From Actinomycetes bacterium (GTDB lineage Bacteria; Actinomycetota; Acidimicrobiia; Acidimicrobiales; Palsa-688), in the NCBI GenBank assembly GCA_021808665.1, contig JAKBBA010000052.1:1-22916 (forward strand): a stretch of DNA of 22,916 bases, given 5' to 3'. Of this stretch, positions 1-7,900 are shown piece after piece. Both the position numbers and the translations under genes were made by a program. Below the pieces are notes generated by a model. The model was given only the letters and a program-made list of their open reading frames with translations, made no database searches and had not been told where the DNA came from. Within the stretch, counting starts at the first letter, position 1. Every line of letters starts with the position of its first letter.

Positions 1-792
1 GTCGGTGTAGGTGAAGCTGAAGGCCGGTCCTGCGGCTACGGCGATGCGCGAAGGTCCGATCCTCTTCGGGATTTCTAGAGGGCCAGCCTCTAAGGGTTCG
101 GCCCCTCGTGCCATGGCGACTACAGCGTCCAAGTCGACGTAGGTTTCTATGGCGGAGGCGAGTCTGTCGAGCGAGGATCGGACCCCAAGTGGGTCTTCGG
201 ATACGGGGACGAGACCGAGATGGCGGTCCCTCCACGAAAAGCGCTCGTCGCGTCTGAGAGCGCCTACGACGGGTATTCCCAGGCCGGCGACTGCTTCTTT
301 GAGCATCGTCTCGTGACCGTCGGAGCCGACCCTGTTGAACACTATTCCCGACACGGCTATCGATCGGTCGAAAGTGGCGAAACCGTGAACGACAGCCCCA
401 GCAGAGGCGGCCATCGCCGACGCGTCGACTACGAGGATCACAGGGGCTCGCAGCACGCGAGCCACGTCAGCGCTCGACGAGGCTGTCCCGTCTGCGGCGC
501 CGTCGAAGAGCCCCATAACTCCCTCTGCTACCAGCAGGTCCTGCCCCTCAGCGGCGCGTGCGGCCAGGGAGGGCATGCGGTCCAAGCCGCACATCCAAGC
601 GTCAAGGTTCCGGGGCGGTCGACCGCACGCCGCGGCGTGGTAGCCGGGATCTATGAAGTCGGGACCGATCTTCGCCCCGGCAGTCTTGAGGCCCCTGCGA
701 GCGAGCGCCGCCAGGATACCCGTGCAGACGGTCGTCTTGCCGACCCCCGACGAGGTCCCTGCTATTACAAGCCTCGGTCCGAGAGTGGTCAC
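1..792 (-). CDS. cobB: Cobyrinic/hydrogenobyrinic acid a,c-diamide synthase, N-terminal part (truncated by window)
   Basis: ATP-dependent amidotransferase of cobalamin synthesis that amidates the a and c side chains of the corrin ring using glutamine; cytoplasmic. The 264 codons visible run off the window start with no stop. Seen: a P-loop near residues 12-20 (GTSSGVGKT, K19), the CobB/CbiA hallmark GPDFIDPGYH at 43-52, and EGVMGLFDG further on. These cover most of the N-terminal dethiobiotin-synthetase-like domain; the C-terminal class I glutaminase domain lies outside. The start is GTG at 792; the reading frame is closed upstream by a stop 18 bases before it, and AGGA lies about 13 bases upstream. 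A 34-codon His/Cys-rich ORF lies 30 bp upstream on the same strand, and cbiX is nearby on the other strand. Whether the substrate is cobyrinate (CbiA, anaerobic route) or hydrogenobyrinate (CobB) cannot be decided here, though the neighbouring cbiX favours the early-cobalt route. Confidence 0.93.
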   Translation of the reverse strand, partial: MTTLGPRLVIAGTSSGVGKTTVCTGILAALARRGLKTAGAKIGPDFIDPGYHAAACGRPPRNLDAWMCGLDRMPSLAARAAEGQDLLVAEGVMGLFDGAADGTASSSADVARVLRAPVILVVDASAMAASAGAVVHGFATFDRSIAVSGIVFNRVGSDGHETMLKEAVAGLGIPVVGALRRDERFSWRDRHLGLVPVSEDPLGVRSSLDRLASAIETYVDLDAVVAMARGAEPLEAGPLEIPKRIGPSRIAVAAGPAFSFTYTD

Positions 793-822
793 CGACTCAG
801 ATCCGTCCTGGGTTTGTCACGG

Positions 823-927
823 TTAAAGACCTGCGCCCGTCCGGGGGTTGATCCAGTGACACGGCAGGTGGCCGGCGTGGGGCGCCTTCATAGCGGGGTA
901 GATCATGCCATGTGCCGGGGTGATCAC
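823..927 (-). CDS. Possible 34-aa His/Cys-rich small protein or leader peptide upstream of cobB
   Basis: Not recognised as a family. The GTG start at 927 is preceded by a strong Shine-Dalgarno-like GGAGGA seven bases upstream, better than that of cobB itself. The 34-residue product contains four His (6, 17, 20, 24) and Cys23, with a cluster HAGHLPCHW at 17-25, which looks able to bind a metal. It ends in TAA at 823, 30 bp before the cobB start on the same strand. Inference: either a small metal-binding protein or a translated leader controlling cobB. It could equally be a chance ORF; the support is the ribosome site, the position and the composition. Confidence 0.35.
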   Translation of the reverse strand: MITPAHGMIYPAMKAPHAGHLPCHWINPRTGAGL

Positions 928-997
928 ACTCCAGGCTCCTCCAACCCGAGGGCGCGGGCGGTGGTGGACGTCTTTTCGCCCCGTCAGGTCGGGCCGC

Positions 998-1003
998 TAC
1001 CCT
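998..1003 (+). promoter_or_regulatory. Candidate -10 element (TACCCT) for a leaderless transcript
   Basis: TACCCT fits the actinobacterial TAnnnT -10 pattern and ends exactly six bases before the ATG at 1010, so transcription would start at or next to that ATG. No ribosome-binding site precedes the ATG, which agrees with leaderless translation. No clear -35 was found. Confidence 0.4.
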
Positions 1004-1009
1004 GTCCGG

Positions 1010-1828
1010 ATGCGACCTAAGCGCTTCTGCGAGGTTACCGCCCTCAGCGCTCGCCGGTCTAGTGGGGAAATGCAGGAGTTCGATGTGGACATCGACCCCG
1101 ACTGGACTATCGGCGGCAAACCGAACGGCGGATACCTGTTGGCGCTGCTCGCAAGGGCGGCGCTGGACGCTACGGGACGGACCCACGTGCTGGCGACGGG
1201 GGCGACGTACCTGCGGCCGCCCGACTCCGGGCCGGCGACTGTGTCGACGGCCGTGCTGCGGGAGGGTAGATCAGCGACCCAGGTGCGCGCATGGATCTCC
1301 CAGGAAGGTAATACCTGCGTGGAGGCCCACGTAACGGTCGGACGCATCGACCCTGTCAGCACCCCTTATTGGTCGGCGCCGGTAGGTCTCGCACCGGCCT
1401 GTGATTTCGAGGACTGCCTAGTTGTCAGGGAGGGTCCACCTGGAGGGCACCGGGTCGCGATCATGGACCAGGTGGAGCTGAGACTCGACCCGAAATCGCT
1501 TGGCTACATGAGCGGAGACCCGTCAGGCAAAGGTGAGGTCCTGGGGTGGCTGACATTGCCGCTCGGGGAGGCTTTCGACTCGGTGTCTCTGCTTTTCGCC
1601 GCTGACGCCTTGCCTCCGGCTACCTTCGACATCGAGATGGCCGGATGGGTTCCCACTTTGACGTTGACCGTCTACGTGCGGGCCGTCCCCGCACCCGGAC
1701 CCGTTCAGGTCCTCCAGCGTGCCCAGCTGATACAGGGCCGGTTGGTCGACGAAAGCTGCTACGTGTGGGACGCGAAGGGCTCGCTTGTAGCCCAAGCCAC
1801 GCAACTCGCCGGAATACGGCTCGGCTAA
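1010..1828 (+). CDS. TesB-like acyl-CoA thioesterase family protein (double hotdog)
   Basis: Predicted cytoplasmic acyl-CoA thioesterase of 272 aa. The N-terminal hotdog shows DPDWTIGGKPNGGYLLALL (about residues 26-44), matching the GG-x-x-GG-Y/L-xAL pattern of the TesB/4HBT_3 family. The second half, with AGWVPTLTLTVYVRAVP and a closing segment ending QATQLAGIRLG, fits a second hotdog domain. The ATG at 1010 was chosen because it places the conserved core about 25 residues from the N terminus, as in family members, and a TACCCT -10 lies six bases upstream. The frame is open further 5' but that stretch reads as non-coding; ATG 1070 would cut into the first strand. It sits 4 bp before cbiX, so the two are probably co-transcribed. 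The substrate is unknown, and its link to cobalamin genes may be only positional. Confidence 0.8.
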   Translation: MRPKRFCEVTALSARRSSGEMQEFDVDIDPDWTIGGKPNGGYLLALLARAALDATGRTHVLATGATYLRPPDSGPATVSTAVLREGRSATQVRAWISQEGNTCVEAHVTVGRIDPVSTPYWSAPVGLAPACDFEDCLVVREGPPGGHRVAIMDQVELRLDPKSLGYMSGDPSGKGEVLGWLTLPLGEAFDSVSLLFAADALPPATFDIEMAGWVPTLTLTVYVRAVPAPGPVQVLQRAQLIQGRLVDESCYVWDAKGSLVAQATQLAGIRLG

Positions 1829-1832
1829 TGCC

Positions 1833-2831
1833 TTGGACTCCGAGGCTAAGTTCGAGCCTGTGAACTTCGAGCCTGTGACACACGAACCGTCGACCGCCGC
1901 AGAGGCGAGCGAAGGTCTCCTTCTGGTAGGTCACGGTTCCAGGTCCTCTGAGAGCGCCCAAGAGATGCACAGCCTCGGGGCGCTGGTAGCGGAGGCTTTG
2001 GCCGGTGTAGACGTGCAAGTGGGATTCCTGGAGATGACCGAACCGCCGGCTGGGGCGGTGATCGATTCCATGGTCGCACGTGGTGCTCGGAGAATAACCG
2101 TGCTGCCTCTGGTGCTTCTCGGAGCGGGCCACGCTAAGAGTGATGTTCCTGCGGTTGTGCTCGAAGCCCGACTTCGCCATCCAGGTACTTCGATCGCGTT
2201 CGCGAGCCCGCTCGGGGTGGTAAAAGCGGCAGTAGAGATCTTAGGCGAGGCTGTAGTCCGTTCGAGCGATGTTGACACGGCGCTGCTGGTCGTTTCGAGA
2301 GGAACTTCCGACCCGGACGCGAACGGCGACTCCTACAAGGCGGGCCGCCTCGTATCCGAATGGTGCGGAAACCGGACTTTTAGCGTCGGTTTCAGCGGTG
2401 TAACCCGTCCGACGATCCTTGAGGCCGCCAAGATGCTCACGGCGCTCGGCCACCGGCGATTAGCGGTCAGCTGGTGGTATCTGTGTTACGGGCTCTTGAT
2501 AGAGCGCGGACGGACACAACTTCGCTCTTGGGCTGACGCTGCCGGCGTGGAGCTGATCGACTGCGGCTACCTCGGCCCCGACGTCCGTCTTGTGGAACCC
2601 ATCGTAGAGCGCTTCAACGAGTCCAGGGTGGGAACCCCCCGGGTAAACTGCGATGCCTGCTCGTATCGGTCTCCGTGGCCGGGACTCGCCGGCCGAGTCG
2701 GCCAGCCGGTCGGAGTCGGCCACTCTCACTTGGCGGAGCAGCACCGCCACCACCACCATCACGACGGCGGCCTCGACGACACCAACCGGGGCAGCTTGCA
2801 AGGCGCAGCCGCATCCCCGATTGGACCTTAA
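1833..2831 (+). CDS. cbiX: Sirohydrochlorin cobaltochelatase CbiX (long form, His-rich C terminus)
   Basis: Inserts Co2+ into sirohydrochlorin, the first committed step of the early-cobalt B12 route; cytoplasmic, 332 aa from a TTG start. Two tandem chelatase half-domains are visible. The first carries the metal-binding histidines H34 (LLLVGHGSR) and H100 (LLGAGHAKSDVP), about 66 residues apart as in the family. The second opens with VVSRGTSDPDANGDSYKAGR. Near the C terminus come a VNCDAC motif, typical of the Fe-S-type cysteines of long CbiX proteins, and a His-rich tail (HSHLAEQHRHHHHHDGG) that may store or deliver cobalt. The start is uncertain: TTG 1833 is 4 bp after the thioesterase stop, while in-frame GTG codons at 1860 and 1875 lie in a 15-bp tandem repeat. 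The stop codon shares the palindrome TTAA with the convergent Rrf2 gene. Confidence 0.93.
   Translation: MDSEAKFEPVNFEPVTHEPSTAAEASEGLLLVGHGSRSSESAQEMHSLGALVAEALAGVDVQVGFLEMTEPPAGAVIDSMVARGARRITVLPLVLLGAGHAKSDVPAVVLEARLRHPGTSIAFASPLGVVKAAVEILGEAVVRSSDVDTALLVVSRGTSDPDANGDSYKAGRLVSEWCGNRTFSVGFSGVTRPTILEAAKMLTALGHRRLAVSWWYLCYGLLIERGRTQLRSWADAAGVELIDCGYLGPDVRLVEPIVERFNESRVGTPRVNCDACSYRSPWPGLAGRVGQPVGVGHSHLAEQHRHHHHHDGGLDDTNRGSLQGAAASPIGP
1851..1880. repeat. 15-bp tandem duplication at the 5' end of cbiX
   Basis: Two adjacent 15-base units beginning TTCGAGCCTGTGA, at 1851-1865 and 1866-1880, share 13 of 15 bases. Read in frame they give FEPVN then FEPVT. Both contain a GTG that could act as the real start, so the N-terminal extension may be untranslated or dispensable. 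Confidence 0.85.
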
Positions 2832-3259
2832 CTAGGGCGGGTTCCCCGAGCCCGGTCTGCCATGTCGGCCAGCGAGAAGGAGTCGAGGTGTTCGCGCATG
2901 TGTCCACCCACTTCCGACCAGACCGCAAGGAGCACGCACTGGCCTTCGTGGTCGCATGCTCCGTTTTGGTGGGGCTCGCCGAAGTCGCCGGCCTGGATCG
3001 GGCCGTCCACGGCGCTTACGATCTGGCCCAGAGTGATGTCGGCCGGTGGACGGGCCAGTACATAGCCCCCACCTACCCCTCGCTTAGAGCGGACCAGGCC
3101 GGCTCCTTTGAGCGCTAGCAGGATCTGCTCCAGGTAGGGCTGGGGGAGACCGGTCCGCTCTGCCACGTCGCGAACCGAGGTCGGGACGCTCTCCCCATCG
3201 TGAAGCGCCAGAGACAGCAGTGCCCGGCTGGCGTAGTCCCCGCGGGTAGAAACCTTCAC
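2828..3259 (-). CDS. Rrf2-family transcriptional regulator, possible Fe-S or redox sensor
   Basis: DNA-binding regulator of 143 aa. Seen: the Rrf2 N terminus KVSTRGDYASRALL, a winged helix with a recognition region TGLPQPYLEQILLALKGAGLV (about 36-56), the wing SKRGVGGGYVLARP (58-71), and a sensor segment with C102 and C108 (C-x5-C). IscR and NsrR use three cysteines spaced C-x5-C-x5-C; here the third is absent (residue 114 is Trp), so the cluster type, if any, is open. D8 is present, the position that supplies a ligand in NsrR. The start GTG 3259 has TACGAT six bases upstream, fitting a leaderless mRNA. It is divergent from the phosphodiesterase gene with only 25-28 bp between starts, so it probably controls both promoters. 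Its stop overlaps that of cbiX by 4 bp. Confidence 0.9.
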   Translation of the reverse strand: MKVSTRGDYASRALLSLALHDGESVPTSVRDVAERTGLPQPYLEQILLALKGAGLVRSKRGVGGGYVLARPPADITLGQIVSAVDGPIQAGDFGEPHQNGACDHEGQCVLLAVWSEVGGHMREHLDSFSLADMADRARGTRPS

Positions 3260-3265
3260 CGTCCC

Positions 3266-3271
3266 ATCGTA
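3266..3271 (-). promoter_or_regulatory. Candidate -10 (TACGAT) for the Rrf2 gene
   Basis: On the minus strand TACGAT is followed by six bases and then the GTG start at 3259, the spacing expected for a leaderless start. It lies only 4 bp from the opposing -10 of the phosphodiesterase gene. Confidence 0.45.
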
Positions 3272-3275
3272 GCTC

Positions 3276-3281
3276 TAGGGT
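3276..3281 (+). promoter_or_regulatory. Candidate -10 (TAGGGT) for the phosphodiesterase gene
   Basis: TAGGGT ends six bases before the GTG at 3288, again the leaderless spacing. This spacing favours 3288 over the in-frame GTG at 3285 as the true start. Confidence 0.4.
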
Positions 3282-3287
3282 GGTGTG

Positions 3288-4436
3288 GTGACCCTGATAC
3301 AGACCCACGTGCCGGCCGCGGTCATACCCGATTATCTAGGGGCGAACCTCGCCGGGGTGGTGCCGGCGTTGCTGTCGAACTCCCCAGAGCGTCCGGGTTG
3401 GCTTCCCCGTGCAGCGCTTGGGGCCGAGCAGGTCGTTCTTCTCGTCGTCGATGGTCTTGGATGGCTGCAACTCTCGGAGCGTCTGGTAATGCTCGAGAAC
3501 CTGGCGGCCCTAGAAGGCAGGCCGATCACCACGGTTGCACCGAGCACCACGGCGGCGGCCCTAACGTCGCTCGTGGTAGGGGCTCCGCCGTCTATTCACG
3601 GGGTCGTGGGCTACAAGGTCGTCGTCGCTGGGCCGGGTGGGCCGGAGGTTATGAACGTCCTTCGCTGGAGGACGAAGGCGGGAGACGCAAGGTCCTACGT
3701 GGACCCGGTCAGCTTTCAGAGCTGCGCTCCTTTCGGCGGGGCCGACGTTCCCGTGGTCAGCAAGGCTGACTTCGTTGGGACCGGCTTTACTGTCGCCCAC
3801 CAGCGCGGCGCACGTCAGGTCGGCTGGCATCAGGCATCGGGAATGGCTGTCGACGTCAGGCACCTGGTGGAGAGTGGGGAGAAATTCGTGTACGCCTATT
3901 ACGACGGGGTCGACAGGATCGCTCACATGAAAGGTTTCGGAGAGCACTATGACGCAGAGCTCGTCGCTTTGGACCGGGTGGTAGGCGACCTGCTCGAGGT
4001 GCTCCCGAAGAGCGCCGCACTGGTTGTAACGGCCGATCACGGTCAAGTTAGCGTCGGCTCGAACCTTGTCGAGGTCGACCCGGCCAGCATCGACGGGGTG
4101 GCGTTCAGTTCCGGCGAGGCCCGCTTTAGGTGGTTTCACGCGTCCGATGCGGCCCCGGCCGCAGCCGAGCGCCTCTCGGCGACGCTCAAGTCCAGGTTCG
4201 GCCACCAGGCGTGGGTCGCTACCCTCGAAGAGGTGATCGCTCAAGGTTGGCTGGGAGGAGAAATGAGTCGGGTCAGTCGCTCTAGACTGGGCGATGTCGC
4301 CATGGCGGCGTTCGATCCGGTGGCTTTCGTCGAGCCGGGCGACTCGCCGGAGAGCCGAAAGCTGGTCTGTAGGCACGGTTCGCTGACGCCGGCTGAGATG
4401 TTCGTGCCCCTCGTCGGCAGTCGCGGCAGACTGTAG
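3288..4436 (+). CDS. Alkaline-phosphatase-superfamily phosphodiesterase / nucleotide pyrophosphatase-like protein
   Basis: Predicted metal-dependent phosphodiesterase or pyrophosphatase, 382 aa. All superfamily landmarks are visible: metal-binding Asp in VVLLVVDGLGW (D55), a nucleophile Thr in PSTTAAALTSLVVG (T88 in the P-T-x-T position of NPP enzymes), the following PPSIHGVVGY, the mid-domain YYDGVDRIAHMKG supplying Asp and His, VVTADHG (D250, H251), and a late His in CRHGSLTPAEM. No signal peptide or membrane segment is seen, so it is probably cytoplasmic; the substrate is unknown. GTG 3285 is one codon upstream and also possible. It is the first gene of a tight plus-strand run: 5 bp to bpa, then 13 bp to dnaE. 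The divergent Rrf2 regulator may control the set. Confidence 0.88.
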   Translation: MTLIQTHVPAAVIPDYLGANLAGVVPALLSNSPERPGWLPRAALGAEQVVLLVVDGLGWLQLSERLVMLENLAALEGRPITTVAPSTTAAALTSLVVGAPPSIHGVVGYKVVVAGPGGPEVMNVLRWRTKAGDARSYVDPVSFQSCAPFGGADVPVVSKADFVGTGFTVAHQRGARQVGWHQASGMAVDVRHLVESGEKFVYAYYDGVDRIAHMKGFGEHYDAELVALDRVVGDLLEVLPKSAALVVTADHGQVSVGSNLVEVDPASIDGVAFSSGEARFRWFHASDAAPAAAERLSATLKSRFGHQAWVATLEEVIAQGWLGGEMSRVSRSRLGDVAMAAFDPVAFVEPGDSPESRKLVCRHGSLTPAEMFVPLVGSRGRL

Positions 4437-4441
4437 GGGCT

Positions 4442-4933
4442 ATGACAAACTCAGAGATCCCAGAGCCGGTGTCAGACAAGGTCTTCGTGGTTGGGGAGGA
4501 TCCCGGCGTCGAACGGCTGGAAGGCTCCTCGGAGTCGGTGGAGCAGCCTGCCAAAGTGATGCGGATCGGGTCGATGATCAAACAACTCCTCGAGGAGGTC
4601 CGCCAGGCTCCCCTAGACGACGCGTCCAGGACGCGTCTGCGGGAGATCTACGACACTTCCGTCGCTGAGCTGTCTGAGGGACTTTCCGCTGACTTGAGGG
4701 ACGAGCTCGCAAGGCTGTCGTCGCCGTTCGGCCCGGGGGAAGTGCCTAGCGACGCCGAACTGCGCGTAGCTCAGGCCCAGCTGGTGGGATGGCTGGAAGG
4801 GCTATTCCATGGTATTCAGGCGACCCTGTTTGCCCAGCAGATGGCGGCACGGGCCCAGCTGGAGCAGATGCGCCAGCGTAGTCTTCCCGCTGGTTCGCCC
4901 GACGAGGCGCCCCGCAGCGGGATCTACCTGTAG
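4442..4933 (+). CDS. bpa: Bacterial proteasome activator Bpa (DUF2587)
   Basis: ATP-independent ring activator of the actinobacterial 20S proteasome; it docks on the alpha ring and opens the gate for unfolded substrates. The 163-aa protein contains the highly conserved family core: VEQPAKVMRIGSMIKQLLEEV (about 34-54), PSDAELRVAQAQLVGWLEG, then FHGIQATLFAQQMAARAQLE. The C terminus SGIYL corresponds to the GQYL tail of the mycobacterial protein that inserts into the proteasome pockets. The N-terminal 30 or so residues are acidic and low in complexity, as in the family. AGGGG lies just before the ATG. It follows the phosphodiesterase by 5 bp and precedes dnaE by 13 bp, so co-transcription is likely. 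The gene implies that the organism has a 20S proteasome. Confidence 0.96.
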   Translation: MTNSEIPEPVSDKVFVVGEDPGVERLEGSSESVEQPAKVMRIGSMIKQLLEEVRQAPLDDASRTRLREIYDTSVAELSEGLSADLRDELARLSSPFGPGEVPSDAELRVAQAQLVGWLEGLFHGIQATLFAQQMAARAQLEQMRQRSLPAGSPDEAPRSGIYL

Positions 4934-4946
4934 GCGACCGGAAGTC

Positions 4947-7900
4947 GTGGGAGCGTCTTTCACCCATCTTCATCAGCACACCGAGTTCTCAATGCTCGAC
5001 GGGGCGGCGCGCGTCCCCGATGTGATAGCAAGCGCCGTCCGGGACGGTCAGCCGGCCATCGGCATAACCGACCACGGGAACATGTACGGCGTTCTCGACT
5101 TCTATAAGGCTGCCCGTGAAGCGGGGATTAAGCCGATCATAGGGACCGAGGCCTACATGGCCGGGGAGTCGCGCTTCGAGCGACCGGTGCGGCGGGGCCG
5201 TATCGACGACGGGGGAGGCGAGGGTGAGACAGGAGAGAAGCTCTACTACCACCTTACGCTCTTAGCCGAGACGGGAACCGGCTATAAGAACCTGCTCAAA
5301 CTCTCCTCCGACGCCTACCTCGAAGGCTATTTTTACAAACCTCGATGCGACTGGGAGCTTCTGGAGCGTTACCACGAAGGTCTAATAGCTACCACCGGCT
5401 GCCTGGGCGGGGTGGTCCTACAGGCGCTTCTTCGCGACGACACCGAGCGGGCCGTCAAGCTGGCTGCCCGGTTACAGGACATCTTCGGAAGGCAGTCGCT
5501 GTTCGTCGAGTTACAAGACCACGGGCTTCCCGAGCAGCGACGGACCAACCCGAAGCTGGTAGAGCTTGCGAAGCGTATAGGGGCACCACTGCTCGCTACC
5601 AACGACAGCCACTACGTGTCACGCTCGGACGCCGAAGCCCACGACGCTCTCCTCTGCGTGCAGACAGGGTCGGTGAAAGACGATCCCAAGCGTTTCAAGT
5701 TCCACGGTGACGAGCACTATCTGAAAAGCGCCGCGGAGATGCGCGCCCTGTTCGCGGAGCTTCCCGAGGCTTGCGACAACACCCTTTGGATCGCCGAGCG
5801 GGCTGACGTCGAGATAACGTTCGGTAGGCCACAGCTTCCGTCGTTCCCCCGTCCGGAGACTTTCGCCGACGCCGACGCCTATCTGCGTCATCTCAGCCTA
5901 GAAGGGGCTAAGCAGCGCTACGGAGACCCGCTGCCAGCCGAGGCGGCGCAGCGCCTGGACTACGAGCTGGCGGTCATATCGGACATGGGCTTCTCGGACT
6001 ATTTCCTCGTCGTGTGGGATCTCATCCGCCACGCCAGGGAGAACGGCATTCGCGTCGGCCCAGGGCGTGGTAGCGCGGCGGGCTGCTGTGTCGCCTACTG
6101 CCTACGCATCGTCGACTTGGACCCAATCCGATACCAACTACTCTTCGAGCGCTTCTTGAACCCGGGCCGTAAGCAGATGCCCGACATAGACATGGACTTC
6201 GACGAGCGCTTCCGCTCGGAGATGATCCGCTACGCAGCCGAGCGCTACGGATGGGACCGGGTGGCGCAAATCGTCACGTTCTCGACTATCAAGGCTCGTG
6301 CCGCCGTACGTGACGCAGCTAGAGTCCTGGGCTACCCATATGGCCTCGGGGACCGGATAGCCAAGCTGATGCCACCCTTGGTGATGGGGAGAGACACCCC
6401 TTTGTGGGCGTGCCTGGAGGAGACACCCAAGTACTCGGACGGCTTCAAGCAGGCGGCCGAGCTGCGCGAGTTGGTGGCGGTGGATCCGGACGCAGCGAAA
6501 GTCGTCGAGGTAGCGAGAGGCCTCGAGGGAATGCGCCGCCAGGACGGTATCCACGCAGCCGCGGTGGTCATTTCTGGAGATCCACTCACCGATCACCTGC
6601 CCATCCAGCGCAAGCCTGAACCTGGCGGCAGAGTCGAAGACGCCCCTATCGTCACCCAGTACGAAATGCACGGGGTCGAGGAACTCGGCCTGTTGAAGAT
6701 GGACTTTCTCGGGTTGCGAAACCTGTCGGTGATCGAACGGGCGCTGGACCTGATCGACGCGACAACCGGTTCCAGGCCCGACATAGACCGGGTGCCTCTC
6801 GACGACCCGAAGGTCTTCGAGATGTTGCAGCGGGCTGACACCATCGGGGTGTTTCAGCTCGAAGGCGGTCCGATGCGCAACCTGGTGAGATCGCTTGCGC
6901 CGACCGAGTTCGAAGACGTGGCTGCGCTCGTGGCGCTATACCGGCCCGGGCCGATGGCCGCGAACATGCATAACGACTACGCCGACCGGAAGAACGGGCG
7001 TAAGCCGGTCGTCTACCAGCATCCTGACATGGAGGAGGTGCTGGGAAACACCTACGGGCTTTGCATCTACCAGGAGCAGATGATGCTTCTAGCGACCAAG
7101 TTCGCCGGCTACAGCCTCGCCGAAGCCGACAACCTGAGGAAGGCCGCCGGAAAGAAAATCCGGGAGGTGATGGCGAAAGAACGCGAGAAGTTCGAGGAGG
7201 GCTGCGAGGCAAACGGATATGGCCGTGGCGTCGGCAAGATGCTCTTCGACATCATCGAACCCTTCGCTGACTACGGCTTCAACCGGAGTCACGCTTTCGG
7301 ATACGGTTTCGTCAGCTACCAGACGGCTTGGCTCAAGGCAAACTTCCCAGCCCAGTACCTTGCCGCCCTGCTGACCAGTGTCAAAGACGACAAGGACAAG
7401 ACGGCCGTCTACCTCGCCGAGTGCCGCTCGCAGGGCATAGAGGTGCTGGTCCCCGATATCAACGTGGCCACGTCAGAGTTCGCCGCTACTCAGGTAACCG
7501 ACCCCAAGGGGGTGAACCGATGGGTCATACCGTTCGGGCTTTCCGCCATTCGTAATGTCGGGGAGGGCCTCGTCGAGCGGATCATCGCAGAACGACGAGA
7601 AGGGGGCGCTTTCAGCGACTTCTACGACTTCTGCTCGCGAGTAGACCCGGCGGTACTCAACAAGCGAACCGTAGAGTCGTTGATAAAGGCGGGGGCTTTC
7701 GACTCTCTTGGCCATCCTCGCCAGGGTCTTATGCTCGTATACGAGTCGGTCATCGACCGCACCCTCGCTCGGCGCCGAGAAGCCGACCAGGGGGTTATGA
7801 GCCTCTTCGGTGACCTCGGAGCGCAGACGGCGGTGTTCGACGACGCCAGGATCGATATCCCCGACCAAGATTTCGACAAGGCGACTCGATTGGCCTTCGA

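Noticed and set aside
793..1009. Cobalamin riboswitch in the cobB upstream spacer
   Set aside because: A CACCTGCC stretch recalls the end of the B12 box, but the GGGAAG/GCCACTG core segments and their order are missing on the minus strand.
905..1009. Longer N terminus of the thioesterase from ATG 905
   Set aside because: The extra 35 residues are Arg/Pro-rich, do not resemble the family, and overlap the candidate -10 element.
3561..4376. Long minus-strand frame opposite the phosphodiesterase gene
   Set aside because: Shadow frame from GC-rich codons; the plus strand carries all catalytic motifs.
4809..4946. Upstream extension of dnaE inside bpa
   Set aside because: It translates the bpa 3' end out of frame; known DnaE proteins begin with the sequence found at 4947.
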